NCBI RefSeq assembly: GCF_041346945.1
Contig: NZ_CP166850.1
Span: 7,176,501-7,240,500, forward strand
Reading direction: 5' to 3'
Source: Amycolatopsis sp. cg9
Lineage (GTDB): Bacteria > Actinomycetota > Actinomycetes > Mycobacteriales > Pseudonocardiaceae
DNA: 64,000 nt
The position numbers and the translations under genes were made by a program. The stretch's first letter is position 1. Every line of letters starts with the position of its first letter. This document shows positions 33,525 through 41,970 of the stretch, in pieces. The notes below the pieces were generated by a model that saw only the letters and a list, made by a program, of their open reading frames with translations, made no database searches and was not told the origin of the DNA.

Positions 33525-35347
33525 ACGCGGTGAGCAGGCGGAGCTTCCTCGGCGGCGCGGCCGCGATCACCGCCGGCGCGGTGCTGGCCGGACCCGCGGG
33601 CGCGGCCGGACGGCGCGGCCTCAGCGTGTCCGGCGAAGAGTTCCTGCTGGACGGGAAGCCGTTCCGGATCGTTTCGGGGGCGATCCACTACTTCCGCATC
33701 CACCCTGACCAGTGGCGCGACCGGCTCCTGCGGCTGAAGGCGCTGGGGCTCAACACCGTCGAGACGTACGTGCCGTGGAACTTCCACCAGCCGAAGCCGG
33801 GCCGCGCGGACTTCGGCGGGTGGCGCGACCTGCCGGCGTTCCTCCGGCTCGCGGGGGAGCTGGGGTTCCCGGTGATCGTGCGCCCCAGCCCGTACATCTG
33901 CGCGGAGTGGGAGTTCGGCGGGCTCCCGGCGTGGCTGCTGGCCGACCGCGACCTGGAGCTGCGCTGCGCGGAACCGGCGTACCTGAAGGCCGTCGACGCC
34001 TGGTACGACCAGCTGATCCCGCGGCTGGCGCCCCTGGAAGCCCGGCACGGCGGGTCGATCGTCGCCGTCCAGATCGAGAACGAGTACGGCAGCTACGGCA
34101 ACGACACGAGCTACCTCGCCCACCTGCGCGACGGCTTGCGGAGCCGGGGGATGACGAGCCTGCTGTTCGCCGCGGACGGCGCGTCGGACTTCTTCCTGCG
34201 GTTCGGCTCGCTGCCGGGCACTTTCGAGGCGGGCACCGGCGACGGCGATCCCGCGTCCGGACTGGCCGCGCTCAAGGCGTTCCAGCCGGGCAAGCCGGCG
34301 CTGATGGCCGAGTACTGGGACGGCTGGTTCGACCACTGGGGCGAGCCGCACACCACGCGCGATGCCGCCCAGCTGGCGTCCTACGTGGACGCACTGCTGG
34401 CCACCGGTGCGTCGGTCAACCTCTACATGGCCTGCGGTGGCACGAACTTCGGGTTCACCGCCGGCGCCAACACCTCCGGCACCACGTACCAGCCGACGGT
34501 GACCAGCTACGACTACGACTCGCCGGTCGGTGAAGCGGGTGACCTCGGTGCGAAGTTCACCGCGCTGCGGGCCGTGCTGACGAAGTACACCGGCGTTGCC
34601 GCGCCGGTGCCCGGCCCGTCCGCCCGGTTGTCCGCTCGGACGCTGACCCCGTCGGGTTCCGTGTCCCTCCTCGATTCCCTGGACGCGCTCTCGAAACCGG
34701 TGCGGTCCGCGCAACCGGTGCCGATGGAACGCCTCGGGCAGGCGACCGGCCTGATCCACTACCGCACCACGGTCCAGGGCCCGCACGCCGGGCCGCTGAG
34801 CATCCACGGCCTGGCCGACCGCGCGCTGGTCTTCGTGGACGGCTCGCCGCTGGGCGTGCTGGACCGCAACCGGCCCGCGGAGACACTGGACCTGAAGCTG
34901 ACGAAGCCGTCGACGCGGCTGGACATCCTGGTCGACGCGATGGGCCGGGTGAACTACGGCCCGTACCTCGCCGACCGGAAGGGCATCGACGGCTGGGTCG
35001 CGATGAGCACCCAGCAGAAGCTGTTCGGCTGGGAGATCCGCCCGCTCCCGCTCGACGACCTGACCGGCCTGCGCTTCGGCCCGGGCAGCGTCCCCGGGCC
35101 GGCGTTCCACCGCTTCACCACCGGGATCGCGGACCCCGAAGACGGCTTCGTCGCCCTGCCCGGCTGGGAGAAGGGCGTGGTGTGGCTCAACGGCTTCACC
35201 CTCGGCCGCTACTGGAAGATCGGGCCGCAGCGGACCTTGTACGCGCCGAAGCCGTTGTGGCGGCGGGGCACGAACTCGATCGTCGTCCTCGAACTGCACG
35301 AGCCCGGGACGACGATCGAGCTCCGGCCGGAAGCGGACCTGGGCTAA
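33521..35347 (+). CDS. Tat-exported GH35 beta-galactosidase
   Basis: A retaining beta-galactosidase of 608 residues. The N-terminus SRRSFLGGAAAITAGAVLAG is a twin-arginine signal. VSGAIHYFRIHPDQWRDRL, NTVETYVPWNFHQP and CAEWEFGGLPAWLL are GH35 hallmarks; the acid/base is Glu188 (QIENEYG) and the nucleophile Glu264 (LMAEYWDGW). Two C-terminal beta domains follow. Tat export contrasts with the Sec signals of the two upstream enzymes. GTG at 33521 overlaps the previous stop and has GGGAG upstream; GTG at 33530 is an alternative. Likely removes terminal beta-galactose from the same glycans. Confidence 0.92.
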   Translation: MNAVSRRSFLGGAAAITAGAVLAGPAGAAGRRGLSVSGEEFLLDGKPFRIVSGAIHYFRIHPDQWRDRLLRLKALGLNTVETYVPWNFHQPKPGRADFGGWRDLPAFLRLAGELGFPVIVRPSPYICAEWEFGGLPAWLLADRDLELRCAEPAYLKAVDAWYDQLIPRLAPLEARHGGSIVAVQIENEYGSYGNDTSYLAHLRDGLRSRGMTSLLFAADGASDFFLRFGSLPGTFEAGTGDGDPASGLAALKAFQPGKPALMAEYWDGWFDHWGEPHTTRDAAQLASYVDALLATGASVNLYMACGGTNFGFTAGANTSGTTYQPTVTSYDYDSPVGEAGDLGAKFTALRAVLTKYTGVAAPVPGPSARLSARTLTPSGSVSLLDSLDALSKPVRSAQPVPMERLGQATGLIHYRTTVQGPHAGPLSIHGLADRALVFVDGSPLGVLDRNRPAETLDLKLTKPSTRLDILVDAMGRVNYGPYLADRKGIDGWVAMSTQQKLFGWEIRPLPLDDLTGLRFGPGSVPGPAFHRFTTGIADPEDGFVALPGWEKGVVWLNGFTLGRYWKIGPQRTLYAPKPLWRRGTNSIVVLELHEPGTTIELRPEADLG

Positions 35348-35511
35348 GCGGCCAGGCCCACGTACAGGAACGCCAGCAGGGCTCCGGGCCCGACCAGCAG
35401 GCAGATGCCGAGCCCGCCGAACAGGGGCTGGTCGGCCCGGTACATCTTGCCCAGCAGGACGGCGGCCGCCGCGACCGTGGCGGCGAGCAGGGTCAACACG
35501 ACAACGGACAT
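35344..35511 (-). CDS. Small membrane protein (55 aa)
   Basis: Unrecognised short protein with two hydrophobic helices: MSVVVLTLLAATVAAAAVLLG and FGGLGICLLVGPGALLAFLYVGLAA, separated by KMYRADQPLF. ATG with a GGAAA site. Its stop overlaps the convergent GH35 stop by 4 nt. Codon bias matches the neighbours. Confidence 0.55.
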   Translation of the reverse strand: MSVVVLTLLAATVAAAAVLLGKMYRADQPLFGGLGICLLVGPGALLAFLYVGLAA

Positions 35512-35570
35512 GGGAGTTTCCTTCGCGCGGCAGTGGGCACGACGCCGAGCCGGGCGTCGTGCGATGGGGT

Positions 35571-35786
35571 TCAGCTCGCGAAGGACGGCGGAGCGCGGGT
35601 GGTGCGCGAGGTCGGGAGCGCGACCGCCCGGAGCGCCTCGCCGGGGAGTTCGGCCCGCCACCACTTCGGGGCGGGCGCGACACCGGCCGGGGCCGGGGCG
35701 ATCGCCGCCGGGACCGGGGTGGTGGCCGGCCCGCGCGGGACGGCGGGGCGGACCGAGATGACGTCGTGCGACGGCGCCGTGGCCAC
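35571..35786 (-). CDS. Possible secreted small protein, start uncertain
   Basis: A reading frame with strong GC3 bias, ending at 35571. From GTG 35786 it gives 71 residues, Pro/Ala-rich with KWWRAELPGEALRAVALPT. The open frame extends upstream without any ATG/GTG/TTG and there encodes a signal-peptide-like segment (RYRRLGSLLAVLLFLGGAPA) that runs through the perfect hairpin at 35858-35896. Either a rare start is used, or the hairpin is a terminator and the protein begins at 35786. Function unknown. Confidence 0.35.
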   Translation of the reverse strand: MATAPSHDVISVRPAVPRGPATTPVPAAIAPAPAGVAPAPKWWRAELPGEALRAVALPTSRTTRAPPSFAS

Positions 35787-35857
35787 CGCCGGGCCGTCGG
35801 CGGCCGGGGACCACGCCCCGACCGCGGGGGCGCCGCCGAGGAACAGCAGGACGGCGA

Positions 35858-35896
35858 GCAGCGACCCGAGGCGGCGGTACCGCCTCGGGTCGCTGC
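35858..35896. terminator. Perfect 17-bp hairpin
   Basis: Left arm 35858-35874, loop CGGTA, right arm 35880-35896, all 17 pairs perfect. It lies 34 nt beyond the stop of the secreted protein gene at 35930, a good position for an intrinsic terminator, though no T-tract follows. Confidence 0.6.
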
Positions 35897-35929
35897 GCTG
35901 TCCGAATCGTCCGATGTGGTCAGGCTACC

Positions 35930-37126
35930 TCAGCCACCGCCGTAGGTGGCCTGGGTGACCGCGAAGACGTTGCGGTTGCCCGCGCCTTCCTGCAACGACC
36001 ACAGCAGGTCGGCGGCGGTGTCGTCCTCCCAGTACGAGATGCTCTCTCCGCTGCCCACCCAGGCGAACGTCTGCGCGGCGGCCGCGGGCTTCCAGTAGTA
36101 GAGCTGCTTCTGGCCGGAGGAGTTGAACCACCAGCGGCCGTTGTGGGAGGCGACGCCGTTGAGCTTGTACCACGGCAGCTGCAACGCCTGGCTCGCCGTG
36201 GTCGTGGCGGCGAACACCCCGGTCGAGGCGAACGGGTAGCGGATCGCCCGCGGCGCCCGGTTCGGGTAGTCCGTGCAGCCCGACGAGCAGGTGTACTCCG
36301 TCATGACGATCGACTTGCTGACCCGGTCGAGCGAGATCGACGACCACGCGAGGTTCGTGCCCGACGTCGTCTTCGAGGTGATCGAGCCGACCTGCGGCAG
36401 GACGTAGGCGTAGTTGTGCGCGTAGTACGTGCTGCCGCTCTGGTGCCCGATCTGGTCGGCGGTGCCGCCGGTGTCGGTCTTGAGGATCTTGCGCATGTCG
36501 AACACGCGCATGCCCTTCCCGGTGTCGGCGACGTAGAGGTAGTCGCCGTACCAGGAGACGCCGCCCGCGTGGATCGGGATGTCCTTGAAGTCCGGCGCCG
36601 CCGCGGTCCCGGTCGGCTCGACCAGCAGGACCTTGCGGTAGGCGTTCGGGTAGGTGGCGTCCCAGTCGACCAGGGTGATCCGGCTGCGCTGCTGGGCGCC
36701 GTCGCAGCCGTCCTTGGTGTACCAGCTGACCAGCACGAGCTGGTGGCCGTCGTAGTTGCCGCTGTTGGCCGTGCCGACCGCGTCGCGGCTGGTCGTGATG
36801 CCCTGCGGGTAGTTCGCGCAGTCGGAGTTGTCGCCGCTGTCGAAGCGGAACCCGCCGGACAGGCCGGCGACCGAGAACGACGACGGCAGGGCCGTGCGGT
36901 CGTGGTTCGCGTTCTCCATCACGGTGTGCACGGCGGCCGTGCCCAGCGTCGACACCAGCGCGCTGTTCACGGCGTCGAACTGGTTGTAGTTCGCCGCCAG
37001 GGTGTACTGGCCCGCGGTCAGCGTGGTCGGTCCCGCGGCGGCCTGCGCGGCCGGGGGCGCGGCGAGCAGGCCCGCGAGCACGCCGGCGGCGAGCGCGGCC
37101 TTGGTCCATCGGTGGCGCGATTTCAT
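35930..37126 (-). CDS. Secreted protein of unknown function (beta-propeller-like)
   Basis: A 398-residue exported protein. Signal peptide 1-30 (MKSRHRWTKAALAAGVLAGLLAAP, AQA). The mature part has repeated strand pairs such as GGVSWYGDYLYVADTGKGMRV, GVASHNGRWWF and YYWKP, suggesting a propeller (LVIVD-like). Four cysteines (DNSDCANY, KDGCDG, TCSSGC) could form disulfides. The NYNQFDAVNSALVSTLG N-terminus recalls a bacteriocin-like or enzyme-associated family, but I cannot assign it. It lies 90 nt downstream of the CHAP-like gene on the same strand, separated by a hairpin. Confidence 0.6.
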   Translation of the reverse strand: MKSRHRWTKAALAAGVLAGLLAAPPAAQAAAGPTTLTAGQYTLAANYNQFDAVNSALVSTLGTAAVHTVMENANHDRTALPSSFSVAGLSGGFRFDSGDNSDCANYPQGITTSRDAVGTANSGNYDGHQLVLVSWYTKDGCDGAQQRSRITLVDWDATYPNAYRKVLLVEPTGTAAAPDFKDIPIHAGGVSWYGDYLYVADTGKGMRVFDMRKILKTDTGGTADQIGHQSGSTYYAHNYAYVLPQVGSITSKTTSGTNLAWSSISLDRVSKSIVMTEYTCSSGCTDYPNRAPRAIRYPFASTGVFAATTTASQALQLPWYKLNGVASHNGRWWFNSSGQKQLYYWKPAAAAQTFAWVGSGESISYWEDDTAADLLWSLQEGAGNRNVFAVTQATYGGG

Positions 37127-37150
37127 GTGACCCCCAAGAGTCCGATCGGT

Positions 37151-37174
37151 GCCCGGCTCATCGTCGTGCCGGGC
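37151..37174 (-). terminator. Hairpin between two secreted-protein genes
   Basis: GCCCGGC (37151-37157) pairs with GCCGGGC (37168-37174) over a 10-nt loop, downstream of the CHAP-like gene; possible terminator or processing site. Confidence 0.35.
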
Positions 37175-37216
37175 GGGTGGAAGAGCAACAGCCTTCGCCG
37201 GATGGGCGGTATCCGT

Positions 37217-38167
37217 TCACCAGCCCGACGGGACGTAGGCCCAGCCGAGGTAGTCGGACCGCTGCGCGTAGGTGCTCGTCTGGTACACCGACGGGCCGGT
37301 GCTGATCGCGACCCCGCCGCCGAGCGCGAGCATGATGTGCCCGGCGCTGGTGGTGCTGGTGAAGAAGACCGCGGCACCGGCCGGGGCGACCGAGCCGGTG
37401 TGGATCCGGCCGTTGTTCTTCTGCCACTGGTAGTGCGTCGTGGCGGTGGCGAACCGGCCGCTCGTGCCGAAGGCGCGCTCGACGAACAGCTCGCACTGGT
37501 TGTTCCAGTCGGTGTGGCCCAGCCGCGCCTTGGCGAACGCGATCGCGCTGTCGGCGCGCGGGTCCGCGGGGAACGCCGAGCCGCCCGGCTTGAGGCCGTC
37601 GGTGTCGCAGTGCGGGACGCCGGCGACGAAGCCTTCGGTGCCGGTCTTGACGTAGGCGTCGGGCACCCACAGGTGGTCGGCGGTGAAGTCCCAGATCTCG
37701 TCGGAGGCGGTGGCCTGGCACACCACGGGCACCGAAGCGCCGGTGAGGTACTTGTCCGCGACGCTGCCCGCCGCGTCGGCCGCGTCGCCCTTGTGCGCGC
37801 GGCCGTTGAGGTCCGCCTTCGCCGGGAAGGCGTGCGGGGTGGTGCACTGGGGCGCGACCATCGACGTCGAGCCGGTCTTGACGTAGGCGTCGGGCACCCA
37901 CAGACCATCGGTGGTCAGGTCCCAGATGCTGCTGCCGCCGTAGGCCGGGCCGGTGTCCTGGCAGGCCAGGGTGACCGACGTGCCCGCCGGGTACATGTTC
38001 GCGATGCGCTGCGAACCCACCGGCACGTCGGGGTCCTTGACGGTCCGGCCGTCCACTGTGGTCGTGACCGGGTAGGCCGACGCGGCCTGCGCGGCGGGTG
38101 CGGCCAGCCCGGTGAGCGCGGTGGCCAGCCCGAAGACGGCGACCGCGGCCTTGAGTGTGGTTCTCAC
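37217..38167 (-). CDS. Secreted protein with paired SH3-like repeats and CHAP/NlpC-type C-terminus
   Basis: A 316-residue exported protein. Signal peptide 1-28. Two similar repeats of about 65 residues each contain the phrase LWVPDAYVKTG (about 88-98 and 165-175), typical of SH3b-like wall-binding repeats, each with a Cys. The C-terminal part (DSAIAFAKARLGHTDWNNQCELFVERAFG) shows a catalytic-type Cys and HIMLALGGG a His, fitting an NlpC/P60-like hydrolase. Likely binds and possibly cleaves peptidoglycan. GTG has GGAGG 4 nt upstream. Confidence 0.72.
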   Translation of the reverse strand: MRTTLKAAVAVFGLATALTGLAAPAAQAASAYPVTTTVDGRTVKDPDVPVGSQRIANMYPAGTSVTLACQDTGPAYGGSSIWDLTTDGLWVPDAYVKTGSTSMVAPQCTTPHAFPAKADLNGRAHKGDAADAAGSVADKYLTGASVPVVCQATASDEIWDFTADHLWVPDAYVKTGTEGFVAGVPHCDTDGLKPGGSAFPADPRADSAIAFAKARLGHTDWNNQCELFVERAFGTSGRFATATTHYQWQKNNGRIHTGSVAPAGAAVFFTSTTSAGHIMLALGGGVAISTGPSVYQTSTYAQRSDYLGWAYVPSGW

Positions 38168-38346
38168 TTGTCCTCCAGAACGCTTGTGCGGCCGATGGTC
38201 GGCGGTGGCCGTACAAGAGCCGTACAAGCGCACGGGCCGGAGTAGTACTTTCTGATGACCCCGGGTCCTCCGGACTCCCGATGTGCGCGGCCGGGAAACG
38301 CGCGATGCTGGCTGGGTCGTCCTTTCCCGGCACCGAAGGAGAACCG
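38168..38346. promoter_or_regulatory. Divergent region with tandem GCCGTACAAG repeats
   Basis: GCCGTACAAG occurs at 38208-38217 and 38219-38228, an 11-nt period (about one helical turn), with a related inverted CGCTTGTGCGG near 38181. This is a plausible operator for the secreted SH3/NlpC gene. AAGGAGAA precedes the + strand gene. Confidence 0.4.
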
Positions 38347-38595
38347 ATGCACCCGGCCGACCTGATCCAAGGCCACGAGCAAACCTGGTCGTGGCTCCTG
38401 CTCGGCCTGACCGGCGCCGTCGTGCTGGCCTTCGTCGTGCTGTTCCTGTCCGCTCTGGTCAGCATCCTGGGCTCGCGGCTGACCGGCGGCATGAAGCTCG
38501 TCTGGGTGATTTTCGCCTTTTGCGCGCCTTTCCTGGGCAGCCTGCTGTGGTTCGCCGTCGGCCGCCGCGACGCCTACCTCCCCGCGCGCCGATGA
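38347..38595 (+). CDS. PLDc_N-type small membrane protein
   Basis: An 82-residue protein with two TM helices (WLLLGLTGAVVLAFVVLFLSAL and WVIFAFCAPFLGSLLWFAVG). The KLVWVIFAFCAPFLGSLLWF stretch is the signature of the phospholipase-D nuclease N-terminal (PLDc_N) family. Strong AAGGAGAA site. It overlaps the ABC ATPase start (ATGA), so it is the first gene of the transporter unit; an accessory or stability role is possible. Confidence 0.75.
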   Translation: MHPADLIQGHEQTWSWLLLGLTGAVVLAFVVLFLSALVSILGSRLTGGMKLVWVIFAFCAPFLGSLLWFAVGRRDAYLPARR

Positions 38596-39497
38596 TCGTC
38601 GCGGAAGGACTCACCAAGGCCTACCGCGGCGGCGCCGGCGTCGAAGACCTCTCCTTCACCGTGCGGCCCGGCGTCGTCACCGGCTTCCTCGGCCCGAACG
38701 GCGCGGGCAAGTCGACGACCATCCGGCTGATGCTCGGCCTCACCCGCGGCGCGGGCCGGACCACGTTCGGCGGGCGGGAGTACGCGCGCGTCCCCGGTCC
38801 ACTGCGGACGGTCGGCGTGCTCACCGACGCCGCCGCGGTGCACCCGGGGCGGACCGCCGCCGCGCACCTGAGGATGGTCGCCGCGGGTGGTGGCCTGCCC
38901 GCCCGGCGGGTCGGGGAGGTCCTGGCGGCGGTCGGGCTCGAGTCGGTCGCGCACCGGCCCGCCGGCCGGTTCAGCCTCGGCATGAAGCAGCGGCTCGGCC
39001 TGGCCACCGCGCTGCTCGGCGACCCGGAGTACCTGATCCTCGACGAGCCGGCCACCGGGCTCGACCCCGAGGGCGTGCGCTGGATCCGCGACCTGCTGCG
39101 CCGGCTGGCGGGGGAGGGCCGCGCCATCCTCGCGTCCTCGCACCTGCTCGCCGAGATGGCGCTGCTCGCCGACGACCTGATCGTGATCGGCGCGGGGCGG
39201 CTCGTCTCGGCCGGGCCGCTGGCGGACTTCGTCGAGGCGCACGCGCGCGCCGACGTCGTGGTGCGTGCCGAGCACCCCAGCGTGCTGCAGGTGGCGCTGG
39301 CCCGCGACGGCCTGCGGGTGCGGCAGGAGGCCGCGGGCGAACTCGTCGTCGAAACGGCCGACACCGGGCGGGTGGCCGCGGCCGCCGCGCGGGCCGGGGT
39401 CGCCGTCCGGGAGCTGTTCGTGCGGCGGAGCGGCCTGGAAGACGCCTTCCTGGCCGCCACCGCCGCGGCCGTCCGGCACCGGGGGGAGCGGCCGTGA
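38592..39497 (+). CDS. ABC transporter ATP-binding protein (DrrA-type)
   Basis: A 301-residue ATPase. Walker A GPNGAGKST (about 37-45), Q-loop region VGVLTDAAAVHPGRTA, signature FSLGMKQRLGLA, Walker B YLILDEPATGLDPEG and switch His in ASSHLLAEM are present. The D-loop and C-terminal extension (after about 215) match the multidrug/lantibiotic-exporter class. It overlaps genes on both sides by 4 nt. Partner of the permease that follows. Confidence 0.92.
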   Translation: MIVAEGLTKAYRGGAGVEDLSFTVRPGVVTGFLGPNGAGKSTTIRLMLGLTRGAGRTTFGGREYARVPGPLRTVGVLTDAAAVHPGRTAAAHLRMVAAGGGLPARRVGEVLAAVGLESVAHRPAGRFSLGMKQRLGLATALLGDPEYLILDEPATGLDPEGVRWIRDLLRRLAGEGRAILASSHLLAEMALLADDLIVIGAGRLVSAGPLADFVEAHARADVVVRAEHPSVLQVALARDGLRVRQEAAGELVVETADTGRVAAAAARAGVAVRELFVRRSGLEDAFLAATAAAVRHRGERP

Positions 39498-40177
39498 AGC
39501 ACGCGCTGGCCTACGAGTGGTTCCGGGTCCGCTCGCTGCGGTCGACGTGGCTGCTGCTGACCGGCGCCGGGGTGGTCCAGTTCGCGTCCGGGCTCTATTG
39601 GGGGCTCAAGCGCGATCTGGGCAGCCTGGACGCGTTCACCTCGGCGTTCGGCCTCGCCGACCGGGTGGGCGCGCTGCTGGTCGCCGCGGCCGGGGTGGCC
39701 GCGTTCGGGCTCGACCACCAGCACGGCACCTCGGCCACCACCCGGCTCGTGCTGCGCTCGCCCGCCCGGATCGTCGCGGCGCGGGCGCTGGTCACCGCCG
39801 GGCTCGGGCTGCTCGGCGGGCTGCTGATGGTGGTGCTGACCGCCGCCGGGGTGCTCACCGGCGGGGGCGCCCTGCCTGCCGGCGCGGGGGCGGCAGGCAG
39901 GGCGGTGGCCGGCGTGCTGCCGCTGACCGTCCTTTCCGGACTCGCCGGGGTCGCGCTCGGCGGGCTGCTGCGGCACACCGGCCTCGCGATCGGGGTGTTC
40001 GCGGCGTGGGTGTTCGTCGGGGAGACGACGCTCGCCGCGCTCGGGAGCGTGCCCGTGACCGCGCTGCCGTTCACCGGAACGGCGTTGTCCGCCCTGCCGG
40101 GGACCGGGGTGTTCGCCGCGCTGGTCGTGCTCGCCCTGGGCGCGGTCACGTTCACCCTGGCTCGCCGTGACGGCTGA
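39494..40177 (+). CDS. ABC transporter permease, ABC-2 type
   Basis: A 227-residue membrane protein with six hydrophobic segments. HALAYEWFRVRSLRSTWLLL is a typical ABC-2 N-terminus, and GLDHQHGTSATTRLVLRSPARIVAARAL the loop between TM2 and TM3. An internal 11-nt inverted repeat (CCCTGCCTGCC near 39868, partner near 39890) lies inside the coding sequence. Forms an exporter with the upstream ATPase; the two-component system downstream may regulate it. Confidence 0.85.
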   Translation: MKHALAYEWFRVRSLRSTWLLLTGAGVVQFASGLYWGLKRDLGSLDAFTSAFGLADRVGALLVAAAGVAAFGLDHQHGTSATTRLVLRSPARIVAARALVTAGLGLLGGLLMVVLTAAGVLTGGGALPAGAGAAGRAVAGVLPLTVLSGLAGVALGGLLRHTGLAIGVFAAWVFVGETTLAALGSVPVTALPFTGTALSALPGTGVFAALVVLALGAVTFTLARRDG

Positions 40178-40195
40178 GCGGGCGCGCCCTAACCT
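40167..40195 (+). promoter_or_regulatory. Promoter of the two-component system inside the permease 3' end
   Basis: GTGACG (40167-40172), exactly 17 nt, TAACCT (40190-40195). The ATG of the kinase comes 7 nt after the -10 box, so transcripts from here would be leaderless. Confidence 0.5.
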
Positions 40196-40202
40196 GAACG
40201 CG

Positions 40203-41324
40203 ATGAAGCGATGGCTGAGCTGGTGGGACGGCCGCGTCGTCCTGCTCGCGCTCGACGTCGCGGTGGCCGCGGCGGTGATCGCGGTGACCCTGACCGGTGG
40301 TGACCCGCGTGACCCGCACCCGGCGCTCTACGTCCCGGCGGTGCTCGTCTCGGGGCTCGCGCTGCTGGTGCGCCGCCGCCGGCCGTTCCTCGTGCTGCTG
40401 GTCGCCGTGGCCTGCATGCCGGCCGGGGTGACACTGCTGCCTTTGACGGTGGCCCAGTACTCGGTCGCGGTCCGGTACGGCGTCAGCTGGCGGACCGGGC
40501 TCGCGGTCGTCATCGCCGGCATCGCCGGGAAGGTCGTGCCGGTGCTGCGGGCCCCGGAGAGCTTCACCATGGTCGTGGTCGTGCTGAGCCTCTTCGTGCT
40601 CGGCCCGGTGCTGGCCGGCCTGTGGATGCACCAGCGCGCCGCGCTGCTGGGGGTGCTGCGGGAGCGGGCCGACGAGGCCGAGCGCACCCGCACGCTGCTG
40701 GCCGGCCAGGCGGTCTTCGCCGAACGGCGGCGGATCGCGCGGGAGATGCACGATGTGGTCGCCCACCGCGTCACGGCGGTCGCGCTGCAGGCGGGCGCGC
40801 TGTCGCTGCGGGCCCCGGACGAAGAGACCGAGCAGGCCGCCGAGACCATCCGCGCCACCAGCGCGACCGCCCTCGACGAGCTGCGGGGCATCCTGCGCGT
40901 GCTGCGCGACGACGCGGTGGAAGCGCCGGATCCCGGCGTCCTCGCGTCGCTGGAGGACCTGGTGGAAGAGGTCACCGCGACCGGTGCGCGGGTCGAGCTG
41001 GCGCTGCCGGACCCGCTGCCCGAGGTGCCGGACCAGGTCGGCCGCGCCGTCTACCGGGTCGTCCAGGAAGCGCTGACCAACGCGGGCAAGCACGCCCCGC
41101 ACGCGGCGGTCGAGGTCCGGCTGGACGTCACCGGCGACCGGCTCGCGGTGGAGGTGACCAACCGGCTGACCCCGCACGGCAGCGCGGTCCCGGGATCCGG
41201 CTACGGCCTGGTGGGCATGCGGGAACGGGTCGAACTGGCGGGCGGCGACCTCCGGACGGGCCCGTCCGGCGACGGCCGGTTCCGGGTGCTGGCCCGGTTC
41301 CCGGTGGGAGGGGAGGCGGAATGA
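40203..41324 (+). CDS. NarL-type sensor histidine kinase
   Basis: A 373-residue kinase. Four to five TM segments cover residues 10-145 without a large extracellular domain, as in intramembrane-sensing kinases. HisKA_3 motif RIAREMHDVVAHRVTAVALQ carries the phospho-His; the HATPase has N-box VVQEALTNAGKHA and G2 GYGLVGMRERVEL. ATG at 40203 is preferred, as it follows a good promoter; GTG at 40167 would overlap the permease and add 12 residues. Overlaps the response regulator by ATGA. Probably senses cell-envelope stress or the ABC substrate. Confidence 0.9.
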   Translation: MKRWLSWWDGRVVLLALDVAVAAAVIAVTLTGGDPRDPHPALYVPAVLVSGLALLVRRRRPFLVLLVAVACMPAGVTLLPLTVAQYSVAVRYGVSWRTGLAVVIAGIAGKVVPVLRAPESFTMVVVVLSLFVLGPVLAGLWMHQRAALLGVLRERADEAERTRTLLAGQAVFAERRRIAREMHDVVAHRVTAVALQAGALSLRAPDEETEQAAETIRATSATALDELRGILRVLRDDAVEAPDPGVLASLEDLVEEVTATGARVELALPDPLPEVPDQVGRAVYRVVQEALTNAGKHAPHAAVEVRLDVTGDRLAVEVTNRLTPHGSAVPGSGYGLVGMRERVELAGGDLRTGPSGDGRFRVLARFPVGGEAE

Positions 41325-41965
41325 CGGTGAAGGTCGTGCTGCTGGAGGACGAGGAACTGGTCCGCAGCGGCATCCGGATGATCCTGGAGTCGGCCGACGA
41401 CCTCGAAGTGGTCGCCGAGGACACCGACGGCTCACGCGCGGTCGAGCTGACCGACCGCTTCCGGCCGGACGTCGTGCTCACCGACGTCCAGATGCCGAAG
41501 GTCGACGGCCTCGAGGTGGTCAAGCGGCTGGCCGGCCACCCGGCGGCCCCGGCGGTGGTGGTCCTGACGACGTTCGACGTCGACGAGTACGTCTACACGG
41601 CGCTGCGCCACGGCGCGGCGGGCTTCCTGCTCAAGGACACCCCGCCCCGCGAACTGGTCACGGCGGTCCGGGTGGCCGCCCGCGGCGAGGCGATGCTGTC
41701 CCCGAGGATCACCAAGCGCCTGCTCACGGACTTCGCCTCGGGCGGCGGGAACGCGCGCGCCCGGGCCCGCCTTTCGGTACTGACCCCGCGCGAGCACGAC
41801 GTGTCCGTCCACATCGGACGCGGCCTGAGCAACGCGGAGATCGCCAAGGCGCTGGTGGTGAGCGAGTCGACGGTGAAAGTCCACATCGGACGCATCATGG
41901 CGAAGCTGGACGCGGCCAACCGCACCCAGGTGGCGATCCTGGTCCACGACGCCGGGCTGAGCTGA
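41321..41965 (+). CDS. NarL/LuxR-family response regulator
   Basis: A 214-residue regulator. Receiver domain with acidic pocket LLEDEE, phospho-Asp in VVLTDVQMPK, Thr in VVLTTFD and Lys in FLLKDTPP. LuxR helix-turn-helix at about 150-210: LTPREHDVSVHIGRGLSNAEI and STVKVHIGRIM. The usual LTxREREVL appears as LTPREHDVSV, slightly divergent. Cognate partner of the kinase, to which it is coupled by ATGA. Confidence 0.93.
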   Translation: MTVKVVLLEDEELVRSGIRMILESADDLEVVAEDTDGSRAVELTDRFRPDVVLTDVQMPKVDGLEVVKRLAGHPAAPAVVVLTTFDVDEYVYTALRHGAAGFLLKDTPPRELVTAVRVAARGEAMLSPRITKRLLTDFASGGGNARARARLSVLTPREHDVSVHIGRGLSNAEIAKALVVSESTVKVHIGRIMAKLDAANRTQVAILVHDAGLS

Positions 41966-41970
41966 CGCGC

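Noticed and set aside
39866..39898. 11-nt inverted repeat inside the ABC-2 permease as a regulatory hairpin
   Set aside because: It lies within coding sequence of Ala/Gly codons, where chance GC complementarity is likely.
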